Shown here piece by piece: positions 13,870-22,613 of a DNA stretch of 64,000 bases; within the stretch, counting starts at the first letter, position 1, and every line of letters starts with the position of its first letter. A program made the position numbers and the translations under genes. This DNA comes from JAKVAV01 sp047633195 (GTDB lineage Bacteria > Bacteroidota > Bacteroidia > Flavobacteriales_D > Cryomorphaceae), in the NCBI GenBank assembly GCA_047633195.1, contig JBLIEU010000004.1, positions 62,001-126,000 of the forward strand, read 5' to 3'. The notes below the pieces were generated by a model. The model searched no databases. It saw nothing but the letters and a program-made list of their open reading frames with translations, and was not told the origin of the DNA.

Positions 13870-13913
13870 GAATTTCTCTATATCTTCGTGGCTATTGCAA
13901 AAACCATGTCATT

Positions 13914-14594
13914 GTGAAAGGAAGGTATAAATATATCCTCTTCTTCCTTACGATTCTTTCCTTGAGTTCATTTGGGCAGACCCAAGAAGCGGAAGAACCT
14001 GAATTCTATATTCAAGACTCGCTTTACACCATTAGAAACGCTATAAAGGTCGATCCTGTTCAAATTGTTTTTGGCGATTACCGCCTTTATTTTGAGCATC
14101 TTCTCACAGGGCGTTTCAGTGCAGAAGTGGGAGTGGGGTTTACCAGAAGAAATTACGCTTCAGGTTGGTTTGATTACGAGCTTGACAACCTCGGAAGCAA
14201 CGTCGATATTCAAACGGCCCCCAGTGTTTCATTGACATTCCGAAGGTACTTTCAGGACTATGAAGAACTCGGAGGTACTTACTTGTCAGTGGGAGCAAAT
14301 TACCGCCGATACAAAAAGGAATTTGGTGTGATTGATACGGCGGGTGTCCTCACCGACTATTCTTATGCTGATGATCGCCAAGAGTTATCGGTTATTTTCA
14401 ATTTTGGATACCAAGCTCTTCCGCTTACCAGCAATATATTCGCTGATTTCTACACGGGGCCTGCCATACGGTTCAAGAATTACGATATCGTAAGAACAAC
14501 CTCTATAAATGACCCTTTAGCCTACACCATCGAAAATCTGAATGAGGTGGTTTTTGGATGGGAATTGGGGGTGAGGATTGGTTTTGGATTCTGA
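13914..14594 (+). CDS. Predicted outer-membrane beta-barrel protein
   Basis: A 226-residue protein with a signal peptide (about residues 1-21, ending FGQ). Alternating aromatic/polar strands run through the mature part, and it ends in FGWELGVRIGFGF, the C-terminal Phe signature of outer-membrane barrels. The first in-frame start is GTG at 13914. The ATG at 13906 is out of frame and stops at once, so the non-ATG start is preferred. No family is assigned. Divergent from the secreted-protein gene at 12334-13869. The following 120 bases (14595-14714) are non-coding and contain degenerate phrases such as CTCTGCGAGAACC. Confidence 0.7.
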   Translation: MKGRYKYILFFLTILSLSSFGQTQEAEEPEFYIQDSLYTIRNAIKVDPVQIVFGDYRLYFEHLLTGRFSAEVGVGFTRRNYASGWFDYELDNLGSNVDIQTAPSVSLTFRRYFQDYEELGGTYLSVGANYRRYKKEFGVIDTAGVLTDYSYADDRQELSVIFNFGYQALPLTSNIFADFYTGPAIRFKNYDIVRTTSINDPLAYTIENLNEVVFGWELGVRIGFGF

Positions 14595-14714
14595 CTTGGT
14601 ATCAAGTAGTGAGTATAGAGTATTGAGATTGGATTTCTCTGCGCCTCCTCACTTTCCTCTGCGAGAACCCGCATAAGAGATGATAATATTTCAATTGTCA
14701 GACCAGCCCTGCGG

Positions 14715-15776
14715 TTAGTCAGTGATTTTCAAAGCCGCCTTGTTCTTATTCGCCAATTGGCCGCAAGCGGCATCAATATCCTTACCTCGGCTACGTCTCA
14801 CGTTTACAACGATGTTGCAACTTTCGAGGTATTCTGCGAAGGCATCTACCACTTCTGGATCGGCCTGTTCGAATTCGCCATCGTCGATGGGATTGTATTC
14901 GATGATATTGATTTTGCACGGAACGATCATCGCGAAGTCGGCTAGCTCCCGAGCATCCTGCATCGTATCGTTGAAATCCTTGAAGATGATGTACTCGTAA
15001 GTGACTCTGCTACCCGTTTTATCGTAGAAGTGTCTGAGGGCATCTGCCAAAACGTCGAGATTGTTCGTTTCGTTGATGGGCATAATCTTGTTGCGCTTCT
15101 CGTCATTGGCCGCGTGGAGCGAAAGAGCCAAATTGAACCGCACTTCGTCGTCGCCCATTTTCTCAATCATCTTAGCGATTCCCGCAGTAGAGATGGTCAT
15201 TCGCTTGGGAGACATCCCGAGACCTTTATCGTCCGAAATGCGAAAAGTAGATTCCAATACATTCTTATAGTTGAGCAATGGCTCACCCATGCCCATGTAA
15301 ACAATATTCGAAAGGGGCTTCTCACGTAAAATTTCCGCATCGCGGTAAATCTCCGCCACTTGATCGTAAATCTCGTAAGCCTCTAGATTGCGCAAGCGCT
15401 TCAATCGACCTGTAGCACAGAACTTGCAGCTCAGGCTACAACCTACTTGTGATGAAATACAAGCAGTCGTTCGGTTCTTGGTCGGAATCAATACGCCTTC
15501 TACCACTGGCCCATCGCTCATCTTAAAAGCATACTTGATGGTGCCATCGCTACTCACTTGCTTGTCGGCGATACGCATGGTGCGAATGATGAATTTCCCC
15601 TCGAGTTTTTCGCGAAGTTCAGCGGGGAGGTTGGTCATCTCCTCAAAGCTTCTTGCTCTCTTGGTCCATAACCATTCAAAGACTTGCTTTCCGCGAAATG
15701 GCTTTTCGCCCATTTCACTAAAGAGGTCAATCAATTCCTCTTTGCTCAGCTTTCTGATGTCGACTTGATCTTTCAT
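14715..15776 (-). CDS. rlmN: Dual-specificity 23S rRNA/tRNA (adenine-C2) methyltransferase RlmN
   Basis: A 353-residue radical-SAM enzyme of normal family length. The cluster motif CSLSCKFC follows CISSQVG. GEPLLNY and the catalytic C-terminal Cys in DAACGQLANK are present. RlmN methylates A2503 of 23S rRNA and A37 of some tRNAs using two SAM molecules, with a Cys-methyl intermediate. It is a single gene whose ATG start at 15776 is preceded by a 226-base intergenic stretch (15777-16002). I see only a weak hairpin GCTGCGCGAG/GCGCAGC around 15890-15912 there. Confidence 0.96.
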   Translation of the reverse strand: MKDQVDIRKLSKEELIDLFSEMGEKPFRGKQVFEWLWTKRARSFEEMTNLPAELREKLEGKFIIRTMRIADKQVSSDGTIKYAFKMSDGPVVEGVLIPTKNRTTACISSQVGCSLSCKFCATGRLKRLRNLEAYEIYDQVAEIYRDAEILREKPLSNIVYMGMGEPLLNYKNVLESTFRISDDKGLGMSPKRMTISTAGIAKMIEKMGDDEVRFNLALSLHAANDEKRNKIMPINETNNLDVLADALRHFYDKTGSRVTYEYIIFKDFNDTMQDARELADFAMIVPCKINIIEYNPIDDGEFEQADPEVVDAFAEYLESCNIVVNVRRSRGKDIDAACGQLANKNKAALKITD

Positions 15777-16002
15777 TGCCGCAAAGGTACTGATTCGGTT
15801 TCTTCATAATGAAACCCTCTTATTGGTTGTGGCTATCCGAAAATCTCTACACGCTCTGTGCAAACCTTTAATCTAGAATGGATAAGTAGCTGCGCGAGTA
15901 ATCGCGCAGCTACGGATGGAGATTATTTCAATCATCAACCTTATTCCCCACTCATCAAAATTTTACCTGTAGGGCCATTCCTCTGTTGCTATATTGCGAC
16001 GT

Positions 16003-16518
16003 ATGACAAAGCCTAATTTTCTAAAGCATGCGTGGTTGTCTTTCAGGCGATCGCCTGCCTTGACTCAAAATATTCTTCAAACGCTGCTTCTCGCGTTTTT
16101 TGGTTTTTACATCGCCGTGTCTTTTTTGGTTTCAGGGTTGGTAGCGGGTGACTTGATCCGAGATTTTTTCCCTGGCAGGGATGTACTCGGGATGGCGGGC
16201 GCTTTTTTGATTTACTACCTGCCTCTTGATATCCTAATGCGCTACTTTTTGCAAAAGTTTCCGACGCTTTCCATCAAGCCTTATTTGCTCTTGCCCGTTT
16301 CCAAGTCGGCGATGGTGCATTACTTACTGCGTCGATCATTGGTTAGCTTTTATAGTTTCTTACCGCTTTTTCTAACCTTTCCTTTCTTTTTGGTTGAAGT
16401 GTTGCCCAATGGGACCAGCATCGAAGTCATTGGTTTTGTGGTTATGGTTTTGGGAATTATTCTCTCATCGAACTACGTGCGACTTTCTAATGAACTAACT
16501 AGCAATACACTAGACTAA
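16003..16518 (+). CDS. Truncated DUF5687-like membrane protein
   Basis: A 171-residue membrane protein that resembles only the N-terminal third of DUF5687 proteins, putative ABC-type permease components of Bacteroidota that are usually close to 500 residues. Diagnostic stretches are FLQKFPTLSIKPYLLLPVSK and SLVSFYSFLPLF. About four hydrophobic helices are seen. The start is ATG 16003; a TTG three codons upstream is possible. The frame closes at 16516-16518, six bases before a repeat-like intergenic element. The remainder of the family is absent downstream. It may be a decaying gene or a short functional variant. Confidence 0.6.
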   Translation: MTKPNFLKHAWLSFRRSPALTQNILQTLLLAFFGFYIAVSFLVSGLVAGDLIRDFFPGRDVLGMAGAFLIYYLPLDILMRYFLQKFPTLSIKPYLLLPVSKSAMVHYLLRRSLVSFYSFLPLFLTFPFFLVEVLPNGTSIEVIGFVVMVLGIILSSNYVRLSNELTSNTLD

Positions 16519-16523
16519 TTCGA

Positions 16524-16685
16524 ACAGACCTATCTATGAAATTCCACTGATAGCTATCTGCTTTCCACTTGTTCTCAAAACGGTCATTGACAAGAGTCAA
16601 CTTCTTGGTTTCTCGAGCTGCTGTCCTTGCCTTCGGCTTGGTTTGACAACTTGCTATCGAGCTCAGACTCTCAACTAAATGGGTA
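16524..16685 (+). repeat. Degenerate intergenic repeat, copy A
   Basis: A non-coding element that shares colinear blocks with 61634-61859: a CTATCTAT(G)AAA-TCC-like start, TTCCACT, the palindrome-containing TTGACAAGAGTCAACT, TGCCTTCGGCT, ACTTGCTA and GACTCTC. The blocks keep the same order and strand in both places, with divergent spacers. No coding capacity. It looks like an old MITE or another dispersed intergenic repeat. Confidence 0.45.
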
Positions 16686-16723
16686 GACTCCAAATAGGGG
16701 CGGAAGGGCTACACGCCTTTTCT

Positions 16724-16731
16724 TACTTTTG
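16724..16731 (+). promoter_or_regulatory. -7 promoter box TACTTTTG
   Basis: Matches the Bacteroidota sigma-ABfr -7 consensus TAnnTTTG and lies 17 bases ahead of the ATG at 16749. A clear -33 TTG is not seen at the usual spacing. It probably drives the 16749 gene and the genes behind it. Confidence 0.5.
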
Positions 16732-16748
16732 TGGGATACTGATGTGAA

Positions 16749-17201
16749 ATGATAACAGGGATTACTCATCTACACTCTTTGCTTCGCTGGCTGGCACTTA
16801 TCGCCATAGTCATCGCCATTTTTCAATCCTTTCGGGGAATGACGAGCGGACGGGATTATACGAGCAAGCACAACCGTTGGTCTCTGATTACACTGATTGC
16901 TTTCCACCTTCAGCTCGTAATGGGTTTGGTGCTTTACTTCGGCAATGGTTGGTATAGGCAACTGGGCGAAATGTCCAATGCCGTCGTTCGGTTTTGGAGC
17001 TTGGAGCACTTGGTGGCAATGTTGATCGCGATCGCACTAGTGACGATAGGAAGAATCAGTGCCAAGAAAGCAACGAACGTAAAACTGAAACACAAACGCC
17101 ATTTTTGGTGTTTCTTAGCTGCCTTGTTAATCGTTTTGTCAAATATCCCTTGGCCTTTTAGAGAAGATGGAATTGCTAGAGGATTATTTCCTGGAATTTA
17201 A
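16749..17201 (+). CDS. Four-helix inner-membrane protein (cytochrome-b-like)
   Basis: A 150-residue integral membrane protein with four hydrophobic helices (about 10-28, 46-65, 85-104, 118-136). Conserved-looking His residues sit in or near the helices (HLHSLLRW, HLQLVMGLVLYFG, LEHLVAMLIAIAL), a pattern seen in heme-binding or DoxX/CopD-like membrane proteins common in Bacteroidota. Heme binding is my inference. It ends one base before the start of a cytochrome c lipoprotein gene, which supports a redox role in the cell envelope. Confidence 0.7.
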   Translation: MITGITHLHSLLRWLALIAIVIAIFQSFRGMTSGRDYTSKHNRWSLITLIAFHLQLVMGLVLYFGNGWYRQLGEMSNAVVRFWSLEHLVAMLIAIALVTIGRISAKKATNVKLKHKRHFWCFLAALLIVLSNIPWPFREDGIARGLFPGI

Positions 17202-17202
17202 T

Positions 17203-17511
17203 ATGAAGAGGATTGCCACCATATCGCTTTTGTGCCTTTTGGTTTGGTCTTGTGGAGATGGAAATACATCTCAATCGGCCAATGAAGAAATTTCAGGTGC
17301 AAAAATTTACCAAACGCACTGTGTTGTTTGCCATGGCGATGATGGTCGCAAAGGCTTTGCCGATGCAAAAATATTGCCCGAGTCAAGTTTGACTTTGGCA
17401 GAGCGCATTCTACTAATCACCAACGGACGAAATACGATGATGCCTTACAGCGGAGTCTTGTCGACAGATGAGATTGAAGCCGTGGCTCGCTACACCCAAT
17501 CTTTAAAGTAA
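17203..17511 (+). CDS. Cytochrome c-type lipoprotein
   Basis: A 102-residue lipoprotein. The signal peptide MKRIATISLLCLLVWSC ends in a lipobox Cys. The mature part has one heme c site CVVCH and a distal MMPYSG Met that can be the sixth ligand, and it ends ARYTQSLK, as monoheme class I cytochromes c do. It would be anchored in the periplasm for electron transfer. I choose ATG 17203, not the longer frame from 17167 that overlaps the preceding gene and hides the signal peptide. It is translationally adjacent to the membrane protein upstream (1 base) and to hflX downstream (3 bases). Confidence 0.88.
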   Translation: MKRIATISLLCLLVWSCGDGNTSQSANEEISGAKIYQTHCVVCHGDDGRKGFADAKILPESSLTLAERILLITNGRNTMMPYSGVLSTDEIEAVARYTQSLK

Positions 17512-17514
17512 TAT

Positions 17515-18711
17515 ATGGCACAAAACAGCTCTACTGGATCCCAAGTGGAAACCGCCGTTCTGGTGGGGGTTATTTCCCGCGATGAAACGGTCGAACAAGT
17601 AGATGATCATTTGGATGAGTTGGCCTTTTTGGCCAGAACAGCGGGTATCGAAACTCGGAAGATGTTCACCCAAAAACTCGATGCGCCAGATCCACGCACG
17701 TTTTTGGGCAAGGGAAAAATTCAAGAAGTAAAAGAATATGTAGATGAGCACGAGATAGACATGATCATCTTCGATGATGATTTGAGTCCATCTCAATTGC
17801 GGAACATCGAAAAGCATTTTGAGAAGAAGATCTACGACAGAAGTCTGCTCATCCTCGATATATTTATGTTTCGTGCTCGATCGGCTCAATCCAAAACCCA
17901 AGTAGAACTGGCCCGATCAGAGTACTTATTGCCTCGCTTAACGCGAATGTGGACTCACCTGGAGCGCCAACGTGGTGGAACAGGTACAAGAAGTGGAGCA
18001 GGTGAAAAAGAGATCGAGACCGACAGACGTATTATCCGTGATAAGATCAGCAAGCTGAAGGAGCGCCTGAAGCTGATCGACAAGCAAATGAGCACCCAGC
18101 GAGGCAATCGAGGAGCTATAGTCCGAACAGCTTTGGTAGGATATACCAATGCGGGAAAGTCCACTTTGATGAACCTTCTGAGCAAATCAGAAGTCTTTGC
18201 CGAAGACAAGCTTTTCGCTACGCTGGACACGACAGTGAGGAAAGTGGTTTTCGGAAACTTGCCCTTTCTACTTACGGATACGGTTGGGTTTATCCGCAAA
18301 CTGCCAACACAACTCATTGAATCATTCAAGAGCACGTTGGATGAGGTGAGAGAAGCCGATGTGTTGATTCACGTTGTAGATATTTCCCACCCCAACTTTG
18401 AAGACCACTACAATACGGTGAAGCAAACCCTTAGCGATATTGACAGTGCCGATAAACCCACGATTGTGGTATTCAACAAGGTTGATGCCTATAAGCCGAA
18501 GCCGATCGACCCACAGGATGTTGATCCCGACGTGATCACCGATCCGTTGGAGCAGCTCAAGAATTCATGGATGGCACGCTTAGAAGCGGATGAAGTAGTT
18601 TTCATATCGGCGATTAAAAAGCAGAATATTGATGAGCTTCGCACCAAAGTTTACGAACAGGTAAAGGCCATCCACAGCAAGCGTTATCCTTACCACACAT
18701 ACCTCTACTAA
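17515..18711 (+). CDS. hflX: Ribosome-associated GTPase HflX
   Basis: A 398-residue GTPase. The N-terminal HflX domain (to about residue 185) includes FLGKGKIQE and the coiled segment before RQRGGTGTRSG. The G domain follows, with P-loop GYTNAGKST, DTVGFIRKLP (G3) and FNKVD (G4). HflX binds the 50S subunit, rescues stalled ribosomes after heat stress and splits 100S dimers. It lies between a cytochrome c gene and rbfA, and with rbfA makes a small ribosome-maintenance group. Confidence 0.95.
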   Translation: MAQNSSTGSQVETAVLVGVISRDETVEQVDDHLDELAFLARTAGIETRKMFTQKLDAPDPRTFLGKGKIQEVKEYVDEHEIDMIIFDDDLSPSQLRNIEKHFEKKIYDRSLLILDIFMFRARSAQSKTQVELARSEYLLPRLTRMWTHLERQRGGTGTRSGAGEKEIETDRRIIRDKISKLKERLKLIDKQMSTQRGNRGAIVRTALVGYTNAGKSTLMNLLSKSEVFAEDKLFATLDTTVRKVVFGNLPFLLTDTVGFIRKLPTQLIESFKSTLDEVREADVLIHVVDISHPNFEDHYNTVKQTLSDIDSADKPTIVVFNKVDAYKPKPIDPQDVDPDVITDPLEQLKNSWMARLEADEVVFISAIKKQNIDELRTKVYEQVKAIHSKRYPYHTYLY

Positions 18712-18722
18712 AGACTGAACCC

Positions 18723-19067
18723 ATGCCTAGTATACGCCAAGAGAAAGTTGCCAAACTCATTCAACAGGAGCTGGCCATTATTTTTCAGCAACATTCGAGA
18801 GACTTATTTAACGGCGCTTTCATTACGGTTACCGTTGTAAGGATGAGCCCTGATTTGGGAGTGGCAAAAGCATTTTTGAGTTTTTTCGCGCCTGGTAAAG
18901 GCACCAAGGAAGAACTATTGGAAATGGTTCGCGCCAAATCTTCTAAGGTTCGAGGGATTCTCGGAAATAAGGTAGGCAAGCAATTGCGTATTGTTCCTGA
19001 GGTAGCCTTCTTCATCGACGACAGCCTCGATTATTCTGAGAAAATCAATGATCTTTTGAAAGAATAG
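18723..19067 (+). CDS. rbfA: 30S ribosome-binding factor RbfA
   Basis: A 114-residue KH-like protein that binds pre-30S subunits and helps mature the 16S rRNA 5' end. The family pattern is seen in the N-terminal IRQEKVAKLIQQELAIIFQQ, the central VTVVRMSPDLGVAKAFLS and the C-terminal PEVAFFIDDSLDYSEKINDL. It starts 12 bases after the hflX stop and ends three bases before the GTG start of the permease gene, so all three probably share a transcript. Confidence 0.94.
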   Translation: MPSIRQEKVAKLIQQELAIIFQQHSRDLFNGAFITVTVVRMSPDLGVAKAFLSFFAPGKGTKEELLEMVRAKSSKVRGILGNKVGKQLRIVPEVAFFIDDSLDYSEKINDLLKE

Positions 19068-19070
19068 ACC

Positions 19071-20285
19071 GTGAATCTGAGTTTTTTTATTGCTAAGCGG
19101 TACCTCTTTTCGAAAAAATCACTTTCGATTATCACCATTATGAGCATGATCAGCATGCTGGTGGTGGCCGCGGTAACGATGGCTATGGTGGTGATCCTTT
19201 CTGCTTTCAATGGGATCGAATCTTTAATCGACAGTCGCTATAGTTATTTCGATAGTGACCTTTCGGTCATTCCGCTTACCAATAAGGTTTTTAGTACCGA
19301 CAGTCTCGATTGCCTCGATTTGCAGGACATCGAAGGGGTGAAGCACTGTGCGCTGTCTATCGAAGAACGGGTTTTCGCACAGTACGATGAAAACCAACGC
19401 ATCGTCATCCTAAAAGGCGTTGAGGACTCTTTTATCCAACAATCGGGATTGGATAGTATGATTATCGACGGGGAGGCTCGATTGTACCTGGAGGATACGC
19501 CACAGGCTGTGATCGGCATTGGTGTGAAGTACGACCTTGATCTGCGTCTTTTCGAGCAGGTCTTCAATCCACTCAAACTTTCGGCGGTAATTCGCGGAAA
19601 GGAGTTGCGCAGAAATCTAACGCAGGCACTGAACAAGAGGAATATTCCCGTGGCGGGAGTTTTTACCATCAATATCGATTTTGATTCGGACTACGTTATT
19701 GTTCCGATCGGCTTCGCTTCGAAATTGTTGGAGTTTGAAAATGAGTATTCCACCGTCGATATTCGAATTGAAGAAGATGCCGATATGGAAACCGTTCAGG
19801 CTCGACTGCAAGAAGTGGTGGGAGAAAACTATCGAGTGAGGAGTCGACTCGAGAAAAACGAGATTATCTACAAGTCGAATAAGACGGAGAAGTGGGCGAC
19901 CTTTTTGATTATGGCCTTCATCATGTTGATTGCTACTTTCAACATCATCGCCGCATTGACCCTTTTGATCAATGAGAAACGCCATGACATAGCCGTGCTC
20001 ACAGGAATGGGTGCAACGGTCAAATCCATCCGCCGAATCTTCTTTTTAGAAGGAGCTTTGATTAACGCCATAGGCGCTTTGGTGGGAATGGTGCTGGGGC
20101 TTCTATTCGTCTACGTGCAGCAGGAATGGGGGTTGATTAGATTGGAAGGAGGCTTGGTAGAATTCTACCCTGTTGAAATGATATTCACCGATTTCATCGC
20201 CATTTTTGGCTTGGTTGTTTTCGGCGGGATTATTTCTAGTATTGCTCCCGTGAGGTTTTTCACGCGGAAGTATGCGTCGCTTTAG
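19071..20285 (+). CDS. FtsX/LolE-family ABC transporter permease
   Basis: A 404-residue permease of the MacB/LolCE type. An N-terminal helix (about 20-45) is followed by a large periplasmic domain (about 50-270) and three C-terminal helices (about 278-300, 322-350, 370-392). In Gram-negative bacteria such proteins work with a LolD-like ATPase to release lipoproteins from the inner membrane. The ATPase is not adjacent here. The start is GTG at 19071, three bases after the rbfA stop, and N-terminal NLSFFIAKRYLFSKKS is typical of the family. Confidence 0.88.
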   Translation: MNLSFFIAKRYLFSKKSLSIITIMSMISMLVVAAVTMAMVVILSAFNGIESLIDSRYSYFDSDLSVIPLTNKVFSTDSLDCLDLQDIEGVKHCALSIEERVFAQYDENQRIVILKGVEDSFIQQSGLDSMIIDGEARLYLEDTPQAVIGIGVKYDLDLRLFEQVFNPLKLSAVIRGKELRRNLTQALNKRNIPVAGVFTINIDFDSDYVIVPIGFASKLLEFENEYSTVDIRIEEDADMETVQARLQEVVGENYRVRSRLEKNEIIYKSNKTEKWATFLIMAFIMLIATFNIIAALTLLINEKRHDIAVLTGMGATVKSIRRIFFLEGALINAIGALVGMVLGLLFVYVQQEWGLIRLEGGLVEFYPVEMIFTDFIAIFGLVVFGGIISSIAPVRFFTRKYASL

Positions 20286-20383
20286 TTGGTAGTAGCTGGT
20301 CTATAGTAGCTAGAAATGTCGCCCTTACAGGGCTTCAAAACGATTCGTGTCCATTCGCGGATAAAATGTGAGCGCAGCGAACT
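20286..20383. other. Non-coding gap with degenerate intergenic phrase
   Basis: This interval between two convergent genes holds the phrase ATTCGTGTCCATTCGCGG, a type of degenerate sequence I have often seen between genes in Bacteroidota and other phyla. There is no terminator hairpin or gene. Confidence 0.3.
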
Positions 20384-21376
20384 TTAAGCAAACGCGAAAT
20401 CTCCGTACTTCTCCTTCACTTCCAGCAGAAGTTCTCTCACGCATGCTGGATTGTCTTCAGTTACGAGTTTGATTCGGTGTTCCTTGAAGTCTTGAATTCC
20501 GCGGAAGTAGTTTCCGTAATGACGACGCATTTCCACTACTCCCAGTTTTTCGCCTTTCCATTTAAGTCCCATTTCGAAATGGGCTAGGGCAGCTTCTACT
20601 CGTTCATCCATTTGAGGTGGAGCCAAGGTTTCTCCCGTTTTGATGAAGTGCTTGATCTCTCTGAAGATCCATGGATAACCGATGCTGGCTCTGCCGATCA
20701 TTACTCCGTCAACGCCATAGCGGTTTTTGTATTCCAGCGCTTTTTGTGGAGTATTGATGTCGCCGTTACCAAAAACGGGAATGTGCAAGCGAGGGTTGTT
20801 TTTAGTCTCGGCGATCAATGACCAATCGGCCTCACCTTTGTACATCTGTTGGCGTGTTCGACCGTGGATGCTGATGGCTTGGATACCGATGTCTTGAAGC
20901 CGCTCCGCTACATCAACAATGAATTTGGTGTCCTCACTCCACCCAAGTCGGGTTTTCACCGTTACGGGCAAGTTTGTAGCTTTTACGACAGCTTCTGTGA
21001 GCCTCACCATCTTCGGGATGTCCTGAAGAATTCCAGCTCCAGCTCCTTTGCAAGCGACTTTCTTTACGGGACAACCGAAGTTGATATCGAGAATGTCGGG
21101 ATTTGTTTGTTCTACGATCCTAGCTGATTCCATCATAGGCTCCAAATCACTTCCGAAAATCTGGATTCCAATGGGCCGCTCGTATTCGTAGATGTCCAGT
21201 TTCTGAACACTTTTTGCCGCGTCGCGAATGAGTCCTTCCGAACTGATAAACTCCGTGTACATCAAGTCAGCACCGAATTTCTTGCACAACGCCCGAAAGG
21301 GTGGATCGCTTACATCCTCCATCGGAGCAAGCAAAAGAGGGAAGTCCCCCAAGTCAATATTCGCTATCTTTGCCAT
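20384..21376 (-). CDS. dusB: tRNA-dihydrouridine synthase B
   Basis: A 330-residue FMN enzyme that reduces uridines in tRNA D loops. The family signature is present: LLAPMEDVSDPPFRALC at the N-terminus, INFGCPVKKVACKGAGAG with the catalytic Cys, SIHGRTRQQMYKG, and GVMIGRASIGYPWIF. FMN-binding residues fall in these motifs. It is a single gene. The start ATG (21374-21376) overlaps a -7 box for the divergent protease gene. Of the three Dus subfamilies DusB fits best, although this call depends on memory of consensus patterns. Confidence 0.93.
   Translation of the reverse strand: MAKIANIDLGDFPLLLAPMEDVSDPPFRALCKKFGADLMYTEFISSEGLIRDAAKSVQKLDIYEYERPIGIQIFGSDLEPMMESARIVEQTNPDILDINFGCPVKKVACKGAGAGILQDIPKMVRLTEAVVKATNLPVTVKTRLGWSEDTKFIVDVAERLQDIGIQAISIHGRTRQQMYKGEADWSLIAETKNNPRLHIPVFGNGDINTPQKALEYKNRYGVDGVMIGRASIGYPWIFREIKHFIKTGETLAPPQMDERVEAALAHFEMGLKWKGEKLGVVEMRRHYGNYFRGIQDFKEHRIKLVTEDNPACVRELLLEVKEKYGDFAFA
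21365..21372 (+). promoter_or_regulatory. -7 promoter box TATCTTTG
   Basis: A perfect TAnnTTTG box 39 bases ahead of the CPBP protease start at 21412. It lies on the opposite strand over the first codons of dusB. Confidence 0.5.
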
Positions 21377-21411
21377 CTTAAAGAATCTGCAAAATTAAAC
21401 ATTCCAAACCG

Positions 21412-22392
21412 ATGGGTTCAAGGCCTTTTTCAAACGCCGACCCATTTCTTCAACTGATCGTACTTTTTCTCATTGCTTTTTTCTGTGTTGGCGTCTCTAT
21501 GCTCATGGGTCAAGGACTCTTGAATGCCCTATGGGGAGTGAATCTCTTCGAGAATACAAGTGCGCTTTCTGACTACGAAAATGAGAACGTCGTACAGATG
21601 AATCGAGTCTTACTTTTCTTTCAGCATCTCGGTTTATTTGTGGTTCCAGCCATCGTTTTTGCCCGTTTGAGCTCTGTTGCTTGGAAAAAATACCTTGGAT
21701 TCCGATTCATTATGCCCCGCATTGCGATCGCTTCTGCATTGGTCATCATCGCGGCACTTCCGCTGATCAACGTTATGGCTTGGTTCAATGAGGGACTGGC
21801 TCTTCCAGAGTCCTTATCGAGTCTAGAAGAGGTTTTTGCAGGAATGGAAGAGACCGCTCAAAAATTGACCGCGGCAATCGCTGGTACTGGTAGTGTGTCA
21901 TCACTGATGGTCAATATAATTGTCATGGCCCTCTTGCCCGCCCTAGGTGAAGAAATGATCTTTAGAGGGTTAATGGTCCCTATTTTTAGAAAGTGGACGG
22001 GCAATGTGCATGTTGCGGTTTGGCTCCCTGCTTTTTTGTTCAGTGCCATGCACTTTCAGTTTTATGGCTTCATACCTCGATTTTTGCTCGGAGCTCTTTT
22101 AGGTTACCTATTCGTCTGGTCCAAATCTATATGGGCTCCCATTATTGCTCATTTTGTGAACAATGCCTTGGCCCTCATTCTGCTCTTTATGATGGCCCGT
22201 GGAAGTATTTCCGAAGATTTGGATTCCTTCGATCCCGACTTTAGCGATTGGCTTTTGGTAGGTATTTCAGCCATTGCTGTAGGCGGATTGATCTTCTACA
22301 TTACGAAGTATTCAAAAGGCTGGAAGAACAATCGACAAGCTGAGCAGCTGCAAAAAGGACTTGAGAAAAGTCAATTGGACGATCAAGGGTAA
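21412..22392 (+). CDS. CPBP-family intramembrane metalloprotease
   Basis: A 326-residue membrane protein with about eight helices and the CPBP (Rce1/Abi) motifs: EEMIFRG (EExxxR), FSAMHFQ (FxxxH) and HFVNNAL (HxxxN/D). In this family these residues bind zinc and cleave within the membrane. Substrates in Bacteroidota are not known. The C-terminal tail (about 300-326) is charged and cytoplasmic. It is a single gene with a clear -7 box upstream. The 168 bases after its stop (22393-22560) contain no feature that I can support. Confidence 0.88.
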   Translation: MGSRPFSNADPFLQLIVLFLIAFFCVGVSMLMGQGLLNALWGVNLFENTSALSDYENENVVQMNRVLLFFQHLGLFVVPAIVFARLSSVAWKKYLGFRFIMPRIAIASALVIIAALPLINVMAWFNEGLALPESLSSLEEVFAGMEETAQKLTAAIAGTGSVSSLMVNIIVMALLPALGEEMIFRGLMVPIFRKWTGNVHVAVWLPAFLFSAMHFQFYGFIPRFLLGALLGYLFVWSKSIWAPIIAHFVNNALALILLFMMARGSISEDLDSFDPDFSDWLLVGISAIAVGGLIFYITKYSKGWKNNRQAEQLQKGLEKSQLDDQG

Positions 22393-22560
22393 TCTATTGC
22401 ACCAGTAATTTCTGGCTTACTTTTTTTTCCCGCAAGGACTAGACAAAACCCTTTCTCTAAATCGGCGATTGACACCTCATAACGTAGTAGTGAGATTCTT
22501 GTATTACTTCCCCTTTCCAAGATCTTAGAAATGAAGCTATGATTGCTGCGGCGTACAAAC

Positions 22561-22590
22561 AAAAAAATCCATCAACCTAAGGTCGATGGA
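22561..22590 (-). terminator. Terminator of the exbB-exbD-exbD operon
   Basis: An inverted repeat TCCATC-x-ACC...GGT-x-GATGGA. On the minus strand it is followed by a run of seven T, 23 bases after the stop of the last exbD gene. Confidence 0.85.
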
Positions 22591-22613
22591 CTTCATATTT
22601 TGTTCGATTATTC

